A DNA stretch of 64,000 nt from Papaver somniferum (Eukaryota; Streptophyta; Magnoliopsida; Ranunculales; Papaveraceae), in contig NC_039366.1 of the NCBI RefSeq assembly GCF_003573695.1, positions 160,026,770 through 160,090,769 of the forward strand, written 5' to 3'. Made by a program: the position numbers and the translations under genes. Position 1 is the first letter of the stretch; the number at the start of each line of letters is the position of its first letter. This document shows, piece after piece, positions 34,310 to 47,014 of this stretch. The notes under the pieces are model-generated. The model was not told where the DNA came from. It did no database searches and saw only the letters and a list, made by a program, of their open reading frames with translations.

Positions 34310-37300
34310 TTTGAAATAGGGTTATTAATTGGTGTTTGGTATTTGCATTTTGTCTACTGTTAGTATTTGGTCTAATATTTGTCCAACTTAAGGGTTGGTA
34401 GTTCACAATAACGTTGACTTGTATTGACTTGGTTAAATATTGACTTCTGTTTAAAAATTAAAAAATGAAAGAAAAGAACAGATAAAATTATTATTGGAGT
34501 TTACTGTCTTACCCTTCACATTCCAAAGATTTACATACGATCCGACGTCTTAAATAAACTCACTTAGCCTACAGTCTTGATACAATCAATTAACCCCAAC
34601 CTTAAGTGTTTCGCTTATTCTACCTTTTTATTTCGCCTCCACCGAGAGCTTCCCCAATGGTATGTACGTGAAGAAAAAAGTATTCATCCACGTGGGATCC
34701 GTATTGATTTTCGTTAAGTTTTTTCTTCAACCCTAACCTATTTAATTGATATGTAAGTGACGGGGAATAGACATCCTCTTGGCCAACCTCTTGTTTCAGA
34801 GGTTCACCAAGAGGATATGTTACCATCCTAGTCAGCTTTTTATGAATAAAAACATATTAAATATATTCAAAAATGATTTATAAATCAACGTCTGAAGTTT
34901 CCCACGTTTTTTGTTCATTTTCTCTGTTTTTTTATGAACAAAATTTTTTCTTCCTTTTTTGTTTCCAACGAAAGCCATTATCATACCATCTCGAAATGTC
35001 AATCATTTCATCAATACACCATCTTTCGATTGGGTAACTTTTTTTCTTCTTCTTGTCAGCTTCAATTGGTATATCCATGGTAACATCATAATCTAAACAT
35101 ATCAGGATTAGTTAATATGCTCTTATTTGGATTCATTGGTTTGTAGTTTATAGGATATTTTCCAAAAGTTAAATTGATCTCACTTTTTCCAAAAACTGAT
35201 TCACCATAAGCTTCGTCCTTATTAATTAATTTTGAAAAATTCATTTTAATTGGTGTGTGGGGAAGAACTTAAATCGTTGTGGGTATTGCTCATTTATTTG
35301 GTAATATTGATGAACAAGGCAATGTTAGTAATTTTACTCTTAACTTTCACATAAACAATGAAGATTTCGTTACTCCTTTTCTTTGTTGCATCAGTTGCAG
35401 TACTTTTATTATATCTTTCTGGTTCGTCAATGGCTTAAAGATATGTTCTCAAGTAATTTTTTCGCAAATTTTCTTCTCATTCTCTTTCGCAGCCGATAAT
35501 TTATTTTTATCAATTAAAATCTCTAATCAATAGGTAAAGAGGATAACAACCGACAAAGAAGCGGTTAAAAGGCAAGTGGGTTAGAGAAGAATTTCTTTTA
35601 TTCCTAATATTTAGGAAAATTGGTTGTAAAATAGGATAGAGGATGTCTTCCCATAATGCCACATATGAAGCTGACCAAGTGACCATTGGGAGAAGCTCTA
35701 ACAGTAAGAACACCATTTCAGAGTTTCTATGCAAATCAATATATATAGGTGTTAATTAAAATATTTATATAATGTGAAAATTTTTGAGGAACCCAAGTTT
35801 GATACCTCTCTCTTCCACAAACCCATCATTAAGATGGTATATATGTATAGCCCAAATTTTAAGATCTACGGTTAAGAATAGTTATTTAGATTAGATTTAT
35901 ATTTTCAGATTTTAAGATGGACGAATTTAACCTTCATCCATAATCTATAATTAACTAAAAAAAAAAAATTTAAAAAAAATCATAAGCTTACGGTTAAATA
36001 TTTGTGGGGGACTGGGCGTTATTAGTTTATATTAACTGAAAGGTCAACCAAATTTGTCCATAAATTTCGACCAATTAAGGTTATTTCCATTATTTTCGGC
36101 AGGTTAAGGTTATTATTCACTTATTTTCATTGATTGGGAATCTCTCTCTCTTGTGAGTTTGTCACTGATTACTTTCTCTTCCTTCTTTCAATATCAAATG
36201 TTCTCTGATCACAAAACTTTCTTCTTAACGACGATTTAAAGATAGATTAATTAGTGTGAAGTTCACATTAGTACCATCTCAATATGAAATCTTGTCGTAT
36301 ATCAATCATATTTCATCGTCAAGGAGAAATTAATCCTTGCCCATGTAGCATCTTTATCAGAGAAAAACCTACATAGCAACAATTAATTAGATGACCCGGT
36401 GAGAAGATACAGGGAGGGATAATCCAAAATGTATCTTCAAATTAGGGCGTCATCTGTATTTCATGCTTTGGGTGTTATGCACTTTTTTTTTTGCCCCAAT
36501 TTCCCAATGTACATCTTCTGGTCTCCAATGTGATTGTCTCAGTTGCGTAACATACCAATTAAAGAAGGTGATGTTGGGGTGAAAGTTGTTGTTTATAACC
36601 TTGCAAACAAGGAGGTACCCGTGATAATTACAAATATCCCAACATTTGATAATTGTGATCCCAACATTTTGATAACTGTGATTTATTCATCACCACGAGA
36701 TTGTGAAAACTTGGATTTTTACCAACATGGGATAAATATTGTTTTCACGATTCCCGCACGTGGTAACTTCACCTTCCCTGATAATGAAAAAGGAAGACTA
36801 CAATTTTCACATTATTAAACCGTAATAACTGCATTTTTCACGATTAATAGATGTGAAAATTAAAGTGTAATCATCAAAAACTGGAAAAAAAAAGTGATTA
36901 TTAAAACGTGGAAAAATGTGATTATCAATAACAATGTTTACATCATTAAACCATGAAAACTAGATGAAAACGTGATTATCACGGATCAAGACTCAATGAA
37001 ATCTTGAATTTTCACGAATTTTACATGGTTAATTACGGGTGAAAAATAAAATTTTCACAAATTGCTCTAGTGAAAACTAAATTTTCCTAAACTTTACATG
37101 GGAAAAATGTGATTATTAAAAAAGTTTTTCTTCATAGGAGTCAAACAAATGAGCGTCAAAAGGAATCACTTAAGGAGAAGAATCAGGGACATATTTTAGG
37201 GAGGTAATTGTTCCAACAACGTAAGTCAAAGGAGTTATGTATGGAGTATTTTAAGGGATTACAATTTATCACACGGTTACACATATTTTGTATCAAAAAA

Positions 37301-38171
37301 TAAAATAAATTAATTTACTTAGTTAGTTAGAGGTTACTTGTGTAAATAAGTCATATTATGAATAATTATGGGTTTCTCAAATATGGAATTAATGGTGGGT
37401 TTTGTATATAAGAAAAAATGAATTGGGCTAGAAAAAAAGTTTATGGAGGAAGAACTCCTTCTTTCCAATTTCATGATCTCCATCACATCGTCGTCTTCTT
37501 GCATAACATCACCACATCCACCACACATCTCCACCATAGCCGCCGCCAGCACAACCACCACCACTTCCTAAAATTATCACGTTAACCATAGTTAGGGTTT
37601 GGGGGAAGATAAATACGAGATTTGAATCGATAGAAGATTTAAAGGTCACTGGTGGTTTAATAAAACTTTTTTTGATCTGTACCAGTGGCTTAATAATAGA
37701 TTGAAGTTTTCCCTTTTAAAAAAGAAGAAGTATCGTTGTCACTGATACACCTCTACTACATGCTATGGACATCAAATCTACGTATAAAGTCAACGAAAAA
37801 AATGTGAAATTGGGTTTCGTTTGATTCAGAAATTAGAGTTCTGAAAGCAATTTTGTTAATGGTGGCGCAAGTATTTATGTTCTTCAACAGATGAAAAAAA
37901 TCAGAGAAAAATGCTGAAAGTGAAAAATTGAGAAGCAAATCACTCGTTTTGACACAAACTGAAGGGTGTAAGTAAAATCACTTCACTATTTGATTTTATA
38001 TAATTTATAATTAATACTGAACTGAAGTTGAACTGAAGTTGAACTGAAGTCAAGAGTCAACGTGGGTCAACGTCATTTCCAAGTACCAACACCTAAGTTG
38101 GACAAAAGTTAGACCAAACACTAATGTTGCACAAAATATAGGTACCAAACGTCAATTAACCCTTTGAAATA
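34310..38171. mobile_element. Non-autonomous Mutator-like element, 3.84 kb, perfect 9-bp target duplication
   Basis: The element is 34319-38162. TTTGAAATA is duplicated exactly on both sides (34310-34318 and 38163-38171). The ends are inverted repeats of about 130 bp starting GGGTTA: left TTTGGTCTAATATTTGTCCA and right (inverse) TTTGGTCTAACTTTTGTCCA lie at equal depth, followed by GTTGGTA and ACGTTGAC blocks. Divergence between the ends is about 20-25%, so the element is old or its ends evolve separately. No transposase is present. An unidentified open frame (36534-36818, + strand, 94 codons) and repeats of GTGATTATCA-like words at 36860-37100 lie inside. It may be a Pack-MULE with captured DNA. 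Confidence 0.9.
34773..34816. repeat. 44-nt near-perfect hairpin inside the MULE-type element
   Basis: ATCCTCTTGG pairs with CCAAGAGGAT, and inside it AACCTCT pairs with AGAGGTT around a six-base loop, giving arms of about 19 bases with two unpaired bases each side. It could be a chance structure, a terminal remnant of a small nested repeat, or a small-RNA source. Confidence 0.6.
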
Positions 38172-39696
38172 TCATTAGCCCATGCTTGAGATCAGTATTC
38201 AAGTCTTTTTCGTTAAGTACTTTGACCATATTTTGTTGTCTAGACGACATGTGGATATATATAAATATCATAGCAATCTAACTATGAAGGTTTTCTTGAA
38301 TAATAATTTGGATACACTATGACTTTATATCTCATGCTCCAGCACATACTGTATGGAAAATAAAAATTCTTAATTAACTTATATGTTTAAAGGTTCAGAA
38401 CTTTGAGTTTTGTGAATATTGCTTGATCATATGAATAAGTTGGACTCTTTCATATTATTCAAACTATTTAGGCGTCGTCTTATTTGGCCCATACAAGTTT
38501 AAATACACAGTAGTCTAGTATGATATATTGTTTATTGGATTTTATTGTATTCTATTATTTTTAATGTCACTCAAGTTGTTTGAGAAGATTAGTTGGTATG
38601 ATATATATTATAGATTTACAAGTTATACATTCGTTTGAATCTAATGACTGACCTCCCAAGGGAAGTTAGCCTTGGTATGACCTTTTTGGCCTACTTGAAT
38701 GGTAGTCGAGTGTGTAGATTGTGAATTAATGACAATGCTCATTAGAAGTACATAATGTATGGTTGGATGGCTCAATATCAGGGTTTTTTTCCCAGTAAGG
38801 CTTAATCATATGGCCTAATGTATTACGTGAGTGCTCGAAATAAATAGTTCAGGGATTAGTTCACATGTTCTAAATCTAAAATTATATATGGAATCTACTC
38901 TCTTATGTCATTAAAATTCCAAGTGGTTATCCTAAAAATGAGTAGTAGATTCGATGTGTATGTGGTGCGATGTACGAGGCTTATTCAATTACATCATTTC
39001 AAGGTTATGATGCCAAAAAAAAGTAGCTTTGGGTTTGTCCTTTTTGATAATAGTGTATGGGATATTATGAGATTGGTTCTATTACACCGGTAGTACAAAA
39101 TCTACGAATATTAAAATGCATTTGGTTGACATTTCACCTGAGAATTGAGTTTTCTTATTTGGAAATCCTAATGCGGTCGCTAAAAAATTAGGTGTTATTT
39201 TAGTACTTGTCTTGTTAAATTTCCGTCGTTGTATTTTGCTGTCCAAAATTTTTAATTTGCTTGGTTTGAATCTTGGGTTTGTCGTGGCCCCGAGACTTAG
39301 TGAACTTGTTTAGAGTTGAACTCCTATTGATGATCTTTCTAGGCGTTATTAGGAGTCGCGAAGGACTCGAGTGATCCAATTTCAGGTGGATATTAGAGAT
39401 ACCAAACGGAGGGTGGACACACTTTTTCCATCCGTTTATTTTCTTCGCCATGTAGTTGTGAGTCACTAGGGTAGTTATTCATTTTTTTTTCTATATATTA
39501 GTTGACATTTATTATATGTATCTGACATATTTCCTCAGGAACATTGCTTTAGCAATGCAATCCTATCAAATTCTACAATAAATTATTTTCATTTCCCTTA
39601 TGCTTACGATTGATATGTGGAAATTGTTTATATGAATTTAATGACATATTTTTACGTAATCATCGGCCGAGGTTATATGAAAACAGGGTTATTACA
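38172..39696. repeat. Intergenic DNA ending in an LTR-like 3' edge
   Basis: No gene. The right edge GGGTTATTACA at 39696 is followed after one base by a primer-binding-site-like sequence (see next entry), so at least the last few hundred bases are probably an LTR. The 5' edge of that LTR could not be fixed. Confidence 0.35.
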
Positions 39697-39698
39697 GT

Positions 39699-39710
39699 TG
39701 GTGTCACAGC
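39699..39710 (+). other. Retrotransposon primer-binding-site-like sequence
   Basis: TGGTGTCACAGC matches 10 of 12 bases of the common plant TGGTATCAGAGC site complementary to initiator Met-tRNA, right after an LTR-like TTACA end. It is followed within 80 bases by another LTR-start-like TGTAACACCCTAG (39772), so the internal region is essentially missing. Confidence 0.5.
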
Positions 39711-41980
39711 TGAGTTAGAATAACTTTAGGATCTCAGGGAAGTGGTCCTAGAACGTTTTTGTTGTGTATATATCTGTAACACCCTAGTTTCTAAAACTAT
39801 TAGTTGTTAGGATTCCCTTTAAAGATCTTTATATTGTATTATTGTTAGCCGGTGTGTAGCCTTTAAAAGATAGTTAGATTCATACATAATTAGGTAATGA
39901 GAGGATAAATAAACCTAAGTTAAGTTGGTTGAGTTACATTAAATAAAAGCTAGTTCAGCTAGTTTTAAATAAGAAGAAAAAAATTATGTAGTTGCGAAAA
40001 GTGAAGTCTAGGGAAGCAGCTAGGAGAGGAGATTCGAGGTGGTGTAGCTCAAGCCAAAGACATGTTAATTCTTGCTCTATACATTCTTATTGTTAAAGAT
40101 TGAGTTTCAATTTTATAGTTATAAGAGAACCTAGTTCAATTTGAATCCCTAACTTTAGATTTGGGCTTGATTTTTCTGACATCTGAATTCTAAGTATTGT
40201 TTACATCATAAATTTAATTTGATCCGTCAGAAAGTAGTGACTTTCGGATATGTTATTCATAACAAGTTAATAATATACGACCAAAATTTTATGCCGATCA
40301 GAAAACACCTGAAACTACGGTGTTATGAAGACCCTGTGTATATTATTTTGGTAAAACCTGAACCGGTTTGATATCTTTATTTTAGAAGTAAGTTATATGG
40401 AATTAGATGATTTTTTATAGGAGAGACCCATTTAAATGATTATACTAGAGCTTTCAATGGGTCCGGATCCTCTCGGGTACCACTGGACCAGGAACCGAGT
40501 CCTACTCATAGAAGTTGGATCCGGTTCCTGACAGTTTCGGGTTCGATTACTAAATTTGTGGACTCGATACCAGACCCGTTAAAAACCTCGAGTACTCGTC
40601 GGTTCCGAATACCCGGTATTAAGAAAACTATACCAAAAAATCTAAAAACTTAATATTTTTCTCTTTTTGGCTTGAATCTGAATCACTTTTTCAAAAAATT
40701 ATTATTATTTCTTTACTATATTAATGTACTAAATAAAGATTAAATGTAATAAAGAAATTAGATATGGAAAAAAATCAAAGCCAAAACTAGCAAAAAAAAC
40801 TTGTAATTTTGCTAAAAATGTGTATAAAAGAATGAATAACCGGGTACCTAATACTCGTCGGGTCATATGTTGTTAATGGGTCCAACTTTAGGACCCGGAA
40901 CCGGACTCGAATATACCGAGTCTTGTTGTAGTTTCGGGTAATGGGTACCAATAGATACCTATATATTGTACTACTGTCAAAATTTCAGAGTAATTGGATC
41001 TTGGGAAGTTCCCCAACTAGGCAATGTTCTTCGGATGTGACTGTATGATTTCAGTCTGAACTGTGCATATGTATTTTGTCATAACTTGAGATCTACCGGT
41101 CACTTTTTATTTCAAATTTTATGCAATGCACCTAATACAGTTGTGAATGTATGATACAATTTTATCATGTTCTAACTAGTATAAGCCATGATTTTGATAG
41201 GGAAAACAAACTATGTTTGTATGATTTATTTTCTGAATTTTTTTAGGTATATGGTTGCAACTTTGGTTATGATCCGTTTGAATCATTATATGTTGCAGCA
41301 TGTATAGCTAAATGGAATGATTATACAACTGATATTATATGTCTATGCTGGAGATGCATCAACTTTATCGAGAAGTATATCTTCATAGATAGATGATCGT
41401 AGTCCTTGATTTGTGAACTCGATCGTTGTTAATCACTCTAATTTACGATCTCTGGATCAGTTTCCAGTGATGTTTAGTCAGGTTTTTTGATTATCTTTAA
41501 GTCGGTTCTAGAGTAAGGCATCTAAAAGCTAATCAGAAAGGAGAGAAAATTATTTGAAGTCTTATTTCTACTAATGAAATGATTCTGTCTACATTCTTAG
41601 CCTTTCTGGTTATTTATACATTGTATGAACATGAAGATTACATGTAAAATAACTAAGCACGTGATGGTGGGACCTGAAATCATTTTTACGCCTTGCACAT
41701 GTTCGGACATAAGACAACTCTTCGTTATAAACATCCAGCTTTTGAGGTCCCCACTCAGCTGACATCATTGAAATTCTTCTTAGCTTCGCATCTGGACTCA
41801 GGTCCTCCACATCTATGTTTGTGTCTCTATTGTGTTTGGCATCATGTGGCTTGATATTTAGACATCTGGTTCAAGTCTTCGACATCTGACCTTGAGTCTT
41901 ACTTCACGTCTCAGTTGTATTATTCTTCACCTGTCAATTCTCGGGTACATGCCATATTTTGTCATCTACATATGCTATGG
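39711..41980. repeat. Noncoding, partly retrotransposon-derived; GGGTCC-rich block at 40450-40960
   Basis: 39772 onward resembles an LTR start. 40450-40960 is rich in GGGTCC, GGTACC and CCGG words with an AT-rich core between two such flanks in opposite orientation, reminiscent of a decayed hAT MITE like the one at 54140. Its ends are too diverged to confirm. No gene is recognised in the rest. Confidence 0.35.
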
Positions 41981-42140
41981 GGACAGGGTTGCAATAGCTA
42001 TCATGCTTGTGAGCACCGGTGAACAGGGCCACAGTAGCTATCATGCTTGTAAGCGCCGGTGAACATGGCCACAGTAGCTATCATGCTTGTAAGCGTCGGT
42101 GAACAGGGCCACAATATCTATCATGCTTGTAAGTGCCCGT
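41981..42140. repeat. 40-bp tandem repeat, four copies
   Basis: Four copies start at 41981, 42021, 42061 and 42101. Each reads approximately GAACAGGGCCACAGTAGCTA followed by TCATGCTTGTAAGCGCCGGT, with one to six differences in the outer copies. Confidence 0.9.
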
Positions 42141-43149
42141 GGTAAATAAATGTGAATTTTTATAGGTTATGTGTTTGTGTGTGTTTCTGGAGTATTAGCG
42201 ACCGAAGGCAAAAAATAATTGTATGGGGTGTTATATCATTCTTGTATAGTCTCGTGGCATTCTTGACATAATTAAAGATGAATATCTTGGATTGATATTT
42301 TTTGACGCTCTTTTATATAATGGTAAATTTGATGGTTTAAGAGTGAACTTGCGATGCAATGATATTACCTTGTGTTGATTTTCTCCCCTTTCAGGTAGCA
42401 GAATAAGTAAGTGAGTCAGTGATAGGCTTTTCTCAAATTTCTGCTGCAGTAATTGGGAAGAAGTAGGATCTCTTCCTTGTTGTGGTTTCTTTTGGATTTG
42501 TTTGACTTTCCCTTTTGTCGATAAGGTTGTCATTGTTTATTTTGAGTATTATCTTTTGATTATTTTCTTATTATCAAAACATTGTTAAAACTTTAAAACT
42601 TTCGCTATTTGAACGTATTAGTCTATAACAATACTCGTTAATATGAAATAAATGGCTTTTATTCTACCTTTTATTTTAAAATATATGTTATTTAGAACTA
42701 GTATGAGCTATGTGGATTTTACGTTCATGTAGTTAAACCATGAGTCACTGATTATCCGTTTAGAGGAAGAGCTATGGATGTATAGTGACCAAGGCTATGT
42801 AATAATAAACCATTGTCCTTGACCTCCCAAATTTGTCTATAATTCAGATTCACCAATGGTAAAGTTTCGCCATAGACACCTTATTGACGCTTATATTGAC
42901 AACATCTTTAAAGGGGATATTAGGTTCTGTTCGATTGTTATTATTCAACGAAAATGCAGACGACGTTAAGGGTACTGTAAGAGTTACAGATTAATTGTTG
43001 AGAACATAAACTTTTGGTACCATTATGTTCAATTCGTTGAATAATATTTTATGAAAGTGGTGGGATCTAGCAGCTCTAAATGAGCCTAGATTCACAAAGT
43101 TCTCTAAATCATGCCAATGTGTCTCATCGGTAGTTATATTTGTTGTGCA
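42141..43149. other. AT-rich intergenic DNA, nothing recognised
   Basis: The - strand frame at 42231-42533 has no recognisable domain. I see no RNA gene or paired repeat in this stretch. Confidence 0.35.
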
Positions 43150-43930
43150 TGTCATTCCTTCCTCTTTGTGTCTGTAGATTTACTAAGTACATAATTAGTT
43201 AATATCAATATAACGGAAAAGAGAAAAAATGAACCATAAATTGACTATTGCACGCTAATCACATCAAGTGAAATTTTAGAGAAATGAAATCTGTATCAGT
43301 TTTAGTCTAGGACGATCGAGGAATCGTCTACAGTTTATAGGAGAAGAGAGGAGGAAGAGAGCAGTAAATGATACCCTACCCATACAAATTTTCAATTTAA
43401 ATAAAAACGTGTGTCGTGATTCTGCTTCTAAGGTCATCCCATATCGAAATGCTATGGTTAGGTTTGAATTCCACACCCACCCCATATCGAAGTGGGACAT
43501 GATAATCCAGAAAAATTTTCAATTAAAATGAAAGCGAGTGTCGTGGTGATTCTGCCTCTTGTAACATCTCATTCTCTATCTCTTTGTGGTTCTAGATATA
43601 CCACGTACATAACTAGTTAGTATCAATGTAGGGGAAATGAGAAAAAATGAACTATGACTTGACTATTACACGGTAATCACATCCAGTGAAATTTTAAAGA
43701 AATGAAATATCTGCCAGCTGCGGTTTAGGACGAGAATAAGAATCGTCTACAATATATAGGAAAAGAGAGAAGAAGAAAACGGGAAACATCAACAGAAATT
43801 TTCAATTTAAATAAAAACGTGTGTCGTGATTATACTTTTAAGGTCATCCTATATCGAAGTGGTATGGTTGAGTTTGGATTCCCCATATTTAAGCGGGAAC
43901 TGATCCCAACCTACACAAATTTTCAATTTA
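43150..43930. repeat. ~415-bp tandem duplication upstream of HSFA3
   Basis: Two diverged copies are offset by about 415-420 bases. The block around AAATGAACCATAAATTGACT (43228) recurs as AAATGAACTATGACTTGACT (43645). The block AAATAAAAACGTGTGTCGTG at about 43399 recurs exactly at about 43813. A partial third copy of the latter lies near 43520. The duplication ends about 600 bases before the HSFA3 start and may lie in its distal promoter. Confidence 0.75.
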
Positions 43931-44359
43931 AATGAATACGGGTGTTGTAGTAATTCAATTGAACACGTCAAGGTCCAAGTTGGAGTTTATTTTTATGTTT
44001 TTTCTAAAAGAAATTTTAGGAAAAAAAGTAAAAGAGAATAGAAGAAATACAAGGACCACTTACCAAAATTTTGGAGAATTCGAGCATGAATGTACACACT
44101 CAGGTTTTAAAGGAGTGCACAAATTTGGTATGCTCAACACGCACAGCGTCTACAACATGGCGACCTACATAACACGCAGTTACAAACATCTGCAACATTT
44201 TATACTTGGCGACTTACAATTGGCTGAGCCGTGTCACACGAAAAGGGTATATACTCTCAGGTCCCTCAAGTGTTTGTCAAATTACGTTAGAGCCAAGTAA
44301 GTGAACAGTGTACTCCGTGTAAAGCTACAGTAAGTCGGTGTTGTGACGCATCAAATCCA

Positions 44360-44365
44360 ACCGAC
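44360..44365 (+). promoter_or_regulatory. DRE/CRT core (ACCGAC) in the HSFA3 promoter
   Basis: ACCGAC lies about 80 bases upstream of the TATA box and 163 upstream of the start codon. In Arabidopsis, HsfA3 is activated by DREB2-type factors through such elements. That this copy works the same way is inferred from position and sequence only. Confidence 0.5.
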
Positions 44366-44443
44366 TTTCTTACAGGTTTCCACCCCAAAAGAACAAAAAA
44401 TATCTTACTCTCCACCGTAAAGGCGGCAAGTACCCGAAACCCA

Positions 44444-44449
44444 TATAAA
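44444..44449 (+). promoter_or_regulatory. TATA box of HSFA3
   Basis: TATAAA in CCATATAAACCCCTC, about 80 bases upstream of the ATG at 44528, a normal distance for a short plant leader. Confidence 0.65.
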
Positions 44450-44527
44450 CCCCTCTTCAATCCCAGAAAATATCTCGTGTTCTTACAAATGAAATACTTT
44501 CCTCACTCTCTCCCTGCTTAGATCAAA

Positions 44528-47014
44528 ATGAATAAATCTCCAACTTCTGAATTCGGAACATTTTCATCTCCGCCTTCGATGTTTCTAGGACAAAAAGGAA
44601 GTACTCATGGAGAGTGTTCTGGTTTTACTGATTCTTCTTCTTCAACTCCACTGATGGTTGAACCACTTACTGCTATAAAACAATTTTCTTTAGAAGAAAA
44701 TTCTAATAGAGAGAAATTTTCTGAGAGTAATTTGAAGATTAAGGGGGAAAATACAAGAGTGGGTTCAATACCTCAACCTTTAGAATGTTTACAAGGTAAT
44801 CCTGTTCCTCCATTTCTCTCGAAAACTTATGATTTAGTTGATGATCCGTCCTTGGATAAGGTGATTTCTTGGGGATTGAATGGTCAGAGTTTTGTGGTTT
44901 TGGACACGATGGAATTTTCCAAAGTTGTACTTCCGCGGAACTTTAAGCACAACAATTTCTCCAGTTTTGTTCGGCAGCTAAATACTTATGTGGGTATCGT
45001 AGGAAAGCAGCCTCTAACGGCTGCTGTACTCTGTTTGTAATTCCCCCCCCTTAATTTTTTGTTCTTGTAAATTTGTGTAGTTTCTTTGTAATTTTGTGTA
45101 GTTTTTTCCTAATTTCGTTTCACTGATCGCTTTGTAACCTATTTTTGTCAAGAATCGATGTAGATTACTGCCAAGGTACAAGCCTTATTATTAAAATTGG
45201 GAAACAACTCAGATTTGTCAATGCTTGTACATGTTTAATTGGAATTTCAGACATTTTTTGATTGATTACTTCCATTAGATTTTGATTGTTAGTATAAGAA
45301 TTATGGTCTGGAAACCTTTGAAGACATTATTCACTTCTTTTGGCTGTACAATGATTGTTACAATGTTTTGTTTGGTTCATGAAATTTTATGTTTCTTGTG
45401 TTGTTTTAGTTCTAATGCTGTCAAGAAAGTTGTAATTGGTTTCGTATCTTCTGATGTTTGTTGTTGGTATCTCAAGTTTGTGTGTATGTTGATGCAACTC
45501 CACGGCATAGATTATGGAAATAGTCATAGAAGGGTCATTCTTTTTATCCTATATACACCTGAGATTCTTTCCTTTTCTTTGGAATTTTTCTGTATGACTT
45601 GCCACTTGATAACATTACCTTTCTTCTATCACTGAAGCAGGCGGCGGGAGTCTCACAGGTAGTAAATGTGTATCTTAAGATGTTATAATCCTCATTCCTG
45701 TTTAATTCCATTTTCATTTCTCCCTGTAATCTTATATTGTCTTTTGTTTAATGGTTGCTTAGTTGCTTACAGATTGGCTCTGTAGGGTAATTAGATCTTG
45801 TTCGTGTGCATGATCACGTGGGACGCAACATATCTCGTATCAGATGTTCTTAACATATAAACCTATTATTGTTTTTGTGTATTATGTTTCTCAAGATGTG
45901 ACCCATTGATTCTAGAGTCTCTGTTGGTTACTGTGCTCAGGGTTTTCGCAAAGTTGAAACTGATCGCTGGGAATTTGCAAATGAAGATTTTTTACGTGGG
46001 AGGAGGCACTTGTTGAAAAACATCCACAGGCGCAAGTCTCTCCAAGGACAGCAAATTGGGGGATTCTCACAGTTCACTGGTGAAACAGGGATATCCAAAT
46101 TGGATGGTGAGGTACAGCAGCTGAGAAATGACAGGAATTTCTTGATACAGGAGCTCTCAAACCTGCACCGAGAGCATCGAGGGAGAGCTGAACAGGTAGA
46201 GGCAATGAAACAGCGGATGACAGTGGCGGAACAGAGACAGAAGCAGATGCTTTCATTCTTGGCGAAAGTTCTACAGAACCCTGTATTCTTGTCCCGTCTT
46301 CAGCTAATGAAGAAGCAGAGAGAGATTACTTCTCCAAGGATGAAAAGAAAATTCATCAAGCAACAGTCAGCTGATGGCTGTAAACTAGCTTCATCTGTAG
46401 AAGGGAAGATCGTGAACTATGACTCAAAATTGTGCCATGTTGCTTCTTCAGCACTTTCAGATATAGAAGAACCTGTCACAGATAAGCATCTAACTGACAA
46501 TTTCTTAGACGATATGGTGGGGAAACTAGAGCTTGGTGCAACTCATAAGCAAGTTCAGGTTTGGAACGTTGCCTCAAATGAATTAGTGCAAGAACTTGTG
46601 GGTGCTTCAGGTCAGATGGGAATGGAGATACTGGATGTAGGATCTCTGGGATGTCAGGGAGGCAAGGAAGTATTAAACGGTCAACCTGAAGTTGTTGGGG
46701 AACCTTTTGTCTCCTTTGCGGAGGATTTGGCGAAGGAGAAGACGTTTCCTGACTTTATGTCGCCAGGAGTTGAAAGCATCATTAAAGAGGAGGACATCTG
46801 GAGCAAGGGATCCGAAATCAGTTTTGGTCTGCCTACTTCTACCAGTGATATATGGGGTGATATTGCCAACTTTGACCCTCAAGATCTTCAAGTCATAGGT
46901 GGATTTTCAAATCTGTGGGACCAGGAATTCGAAGCTGCTGGAGGTTCAGGAAGTAATATGTGGGCCGATGATGAACTGTCTTTCAATGACACTGAAAGCA
47001 GTCCAGACAACTAG
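44528..47014 (+). CDS. HSFA3: Class A heat-shock transcription factor, HsfA3 type
   Basis: Nuclear activator that binds heat-shock elements as a trimer. Exons 44528-44989 and 45941-47014 join in phase 0 (511 residues). The intron sits inside the DNA-binding domain after LNTY, before GFRKVE, the conserved plant HSF position. The DNA-binding domain spans residues 94-187 (starting [20 protein letters not shown]). The hydrophobic heptad oligomerisation region HR-A/B lies at about 208-275 and has the extended class A spacing. A basic nuclear-localisation stretch follows at about 277-295 (KKQ, then MKRKFIKQQ). The C-terminus has a KEED motif and four Trp-centred acidic motifs (DIWSK, DIWGD, NLWDQ, NMWAD). 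The PLECLQGNP lead-in and the Trp-rich activation region instead of a classic AHA motif are HsfA3 hallmarks. It appears intact. Confidence 0.92.
44990..45940 (+). other. HSFA3 intron, 951 bp
   Basis: GT at 44990 and AG at 45939-45940. The intron is T-rich without recognisable repeats or RNA genes. Retained reading would add only sixteen residues after LNTY before a stop at 45040, giving a protein with a truncated DNA-binding domain. Confidence 0.85.

Noticed and set aside
43932..44300. 122-codon open frame upstream of HSFA3
   Set aside because: No recognisable domain; it lies in the promoter region next to a tandem duplication and ends before the DRE/TATA segment.
44990..45040. Reading HSFA3 exon 1 through to the stop at 45040 as a separate 170-residue protein
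   Set aside because: The conserved HSF intron position and the matching phase of exon 2 show normal splicing; the extension is intron.
45282..45635. 117-codon open frame in the HSFA3 intron
   Set aside because: Intronic, T-rich, no domain.
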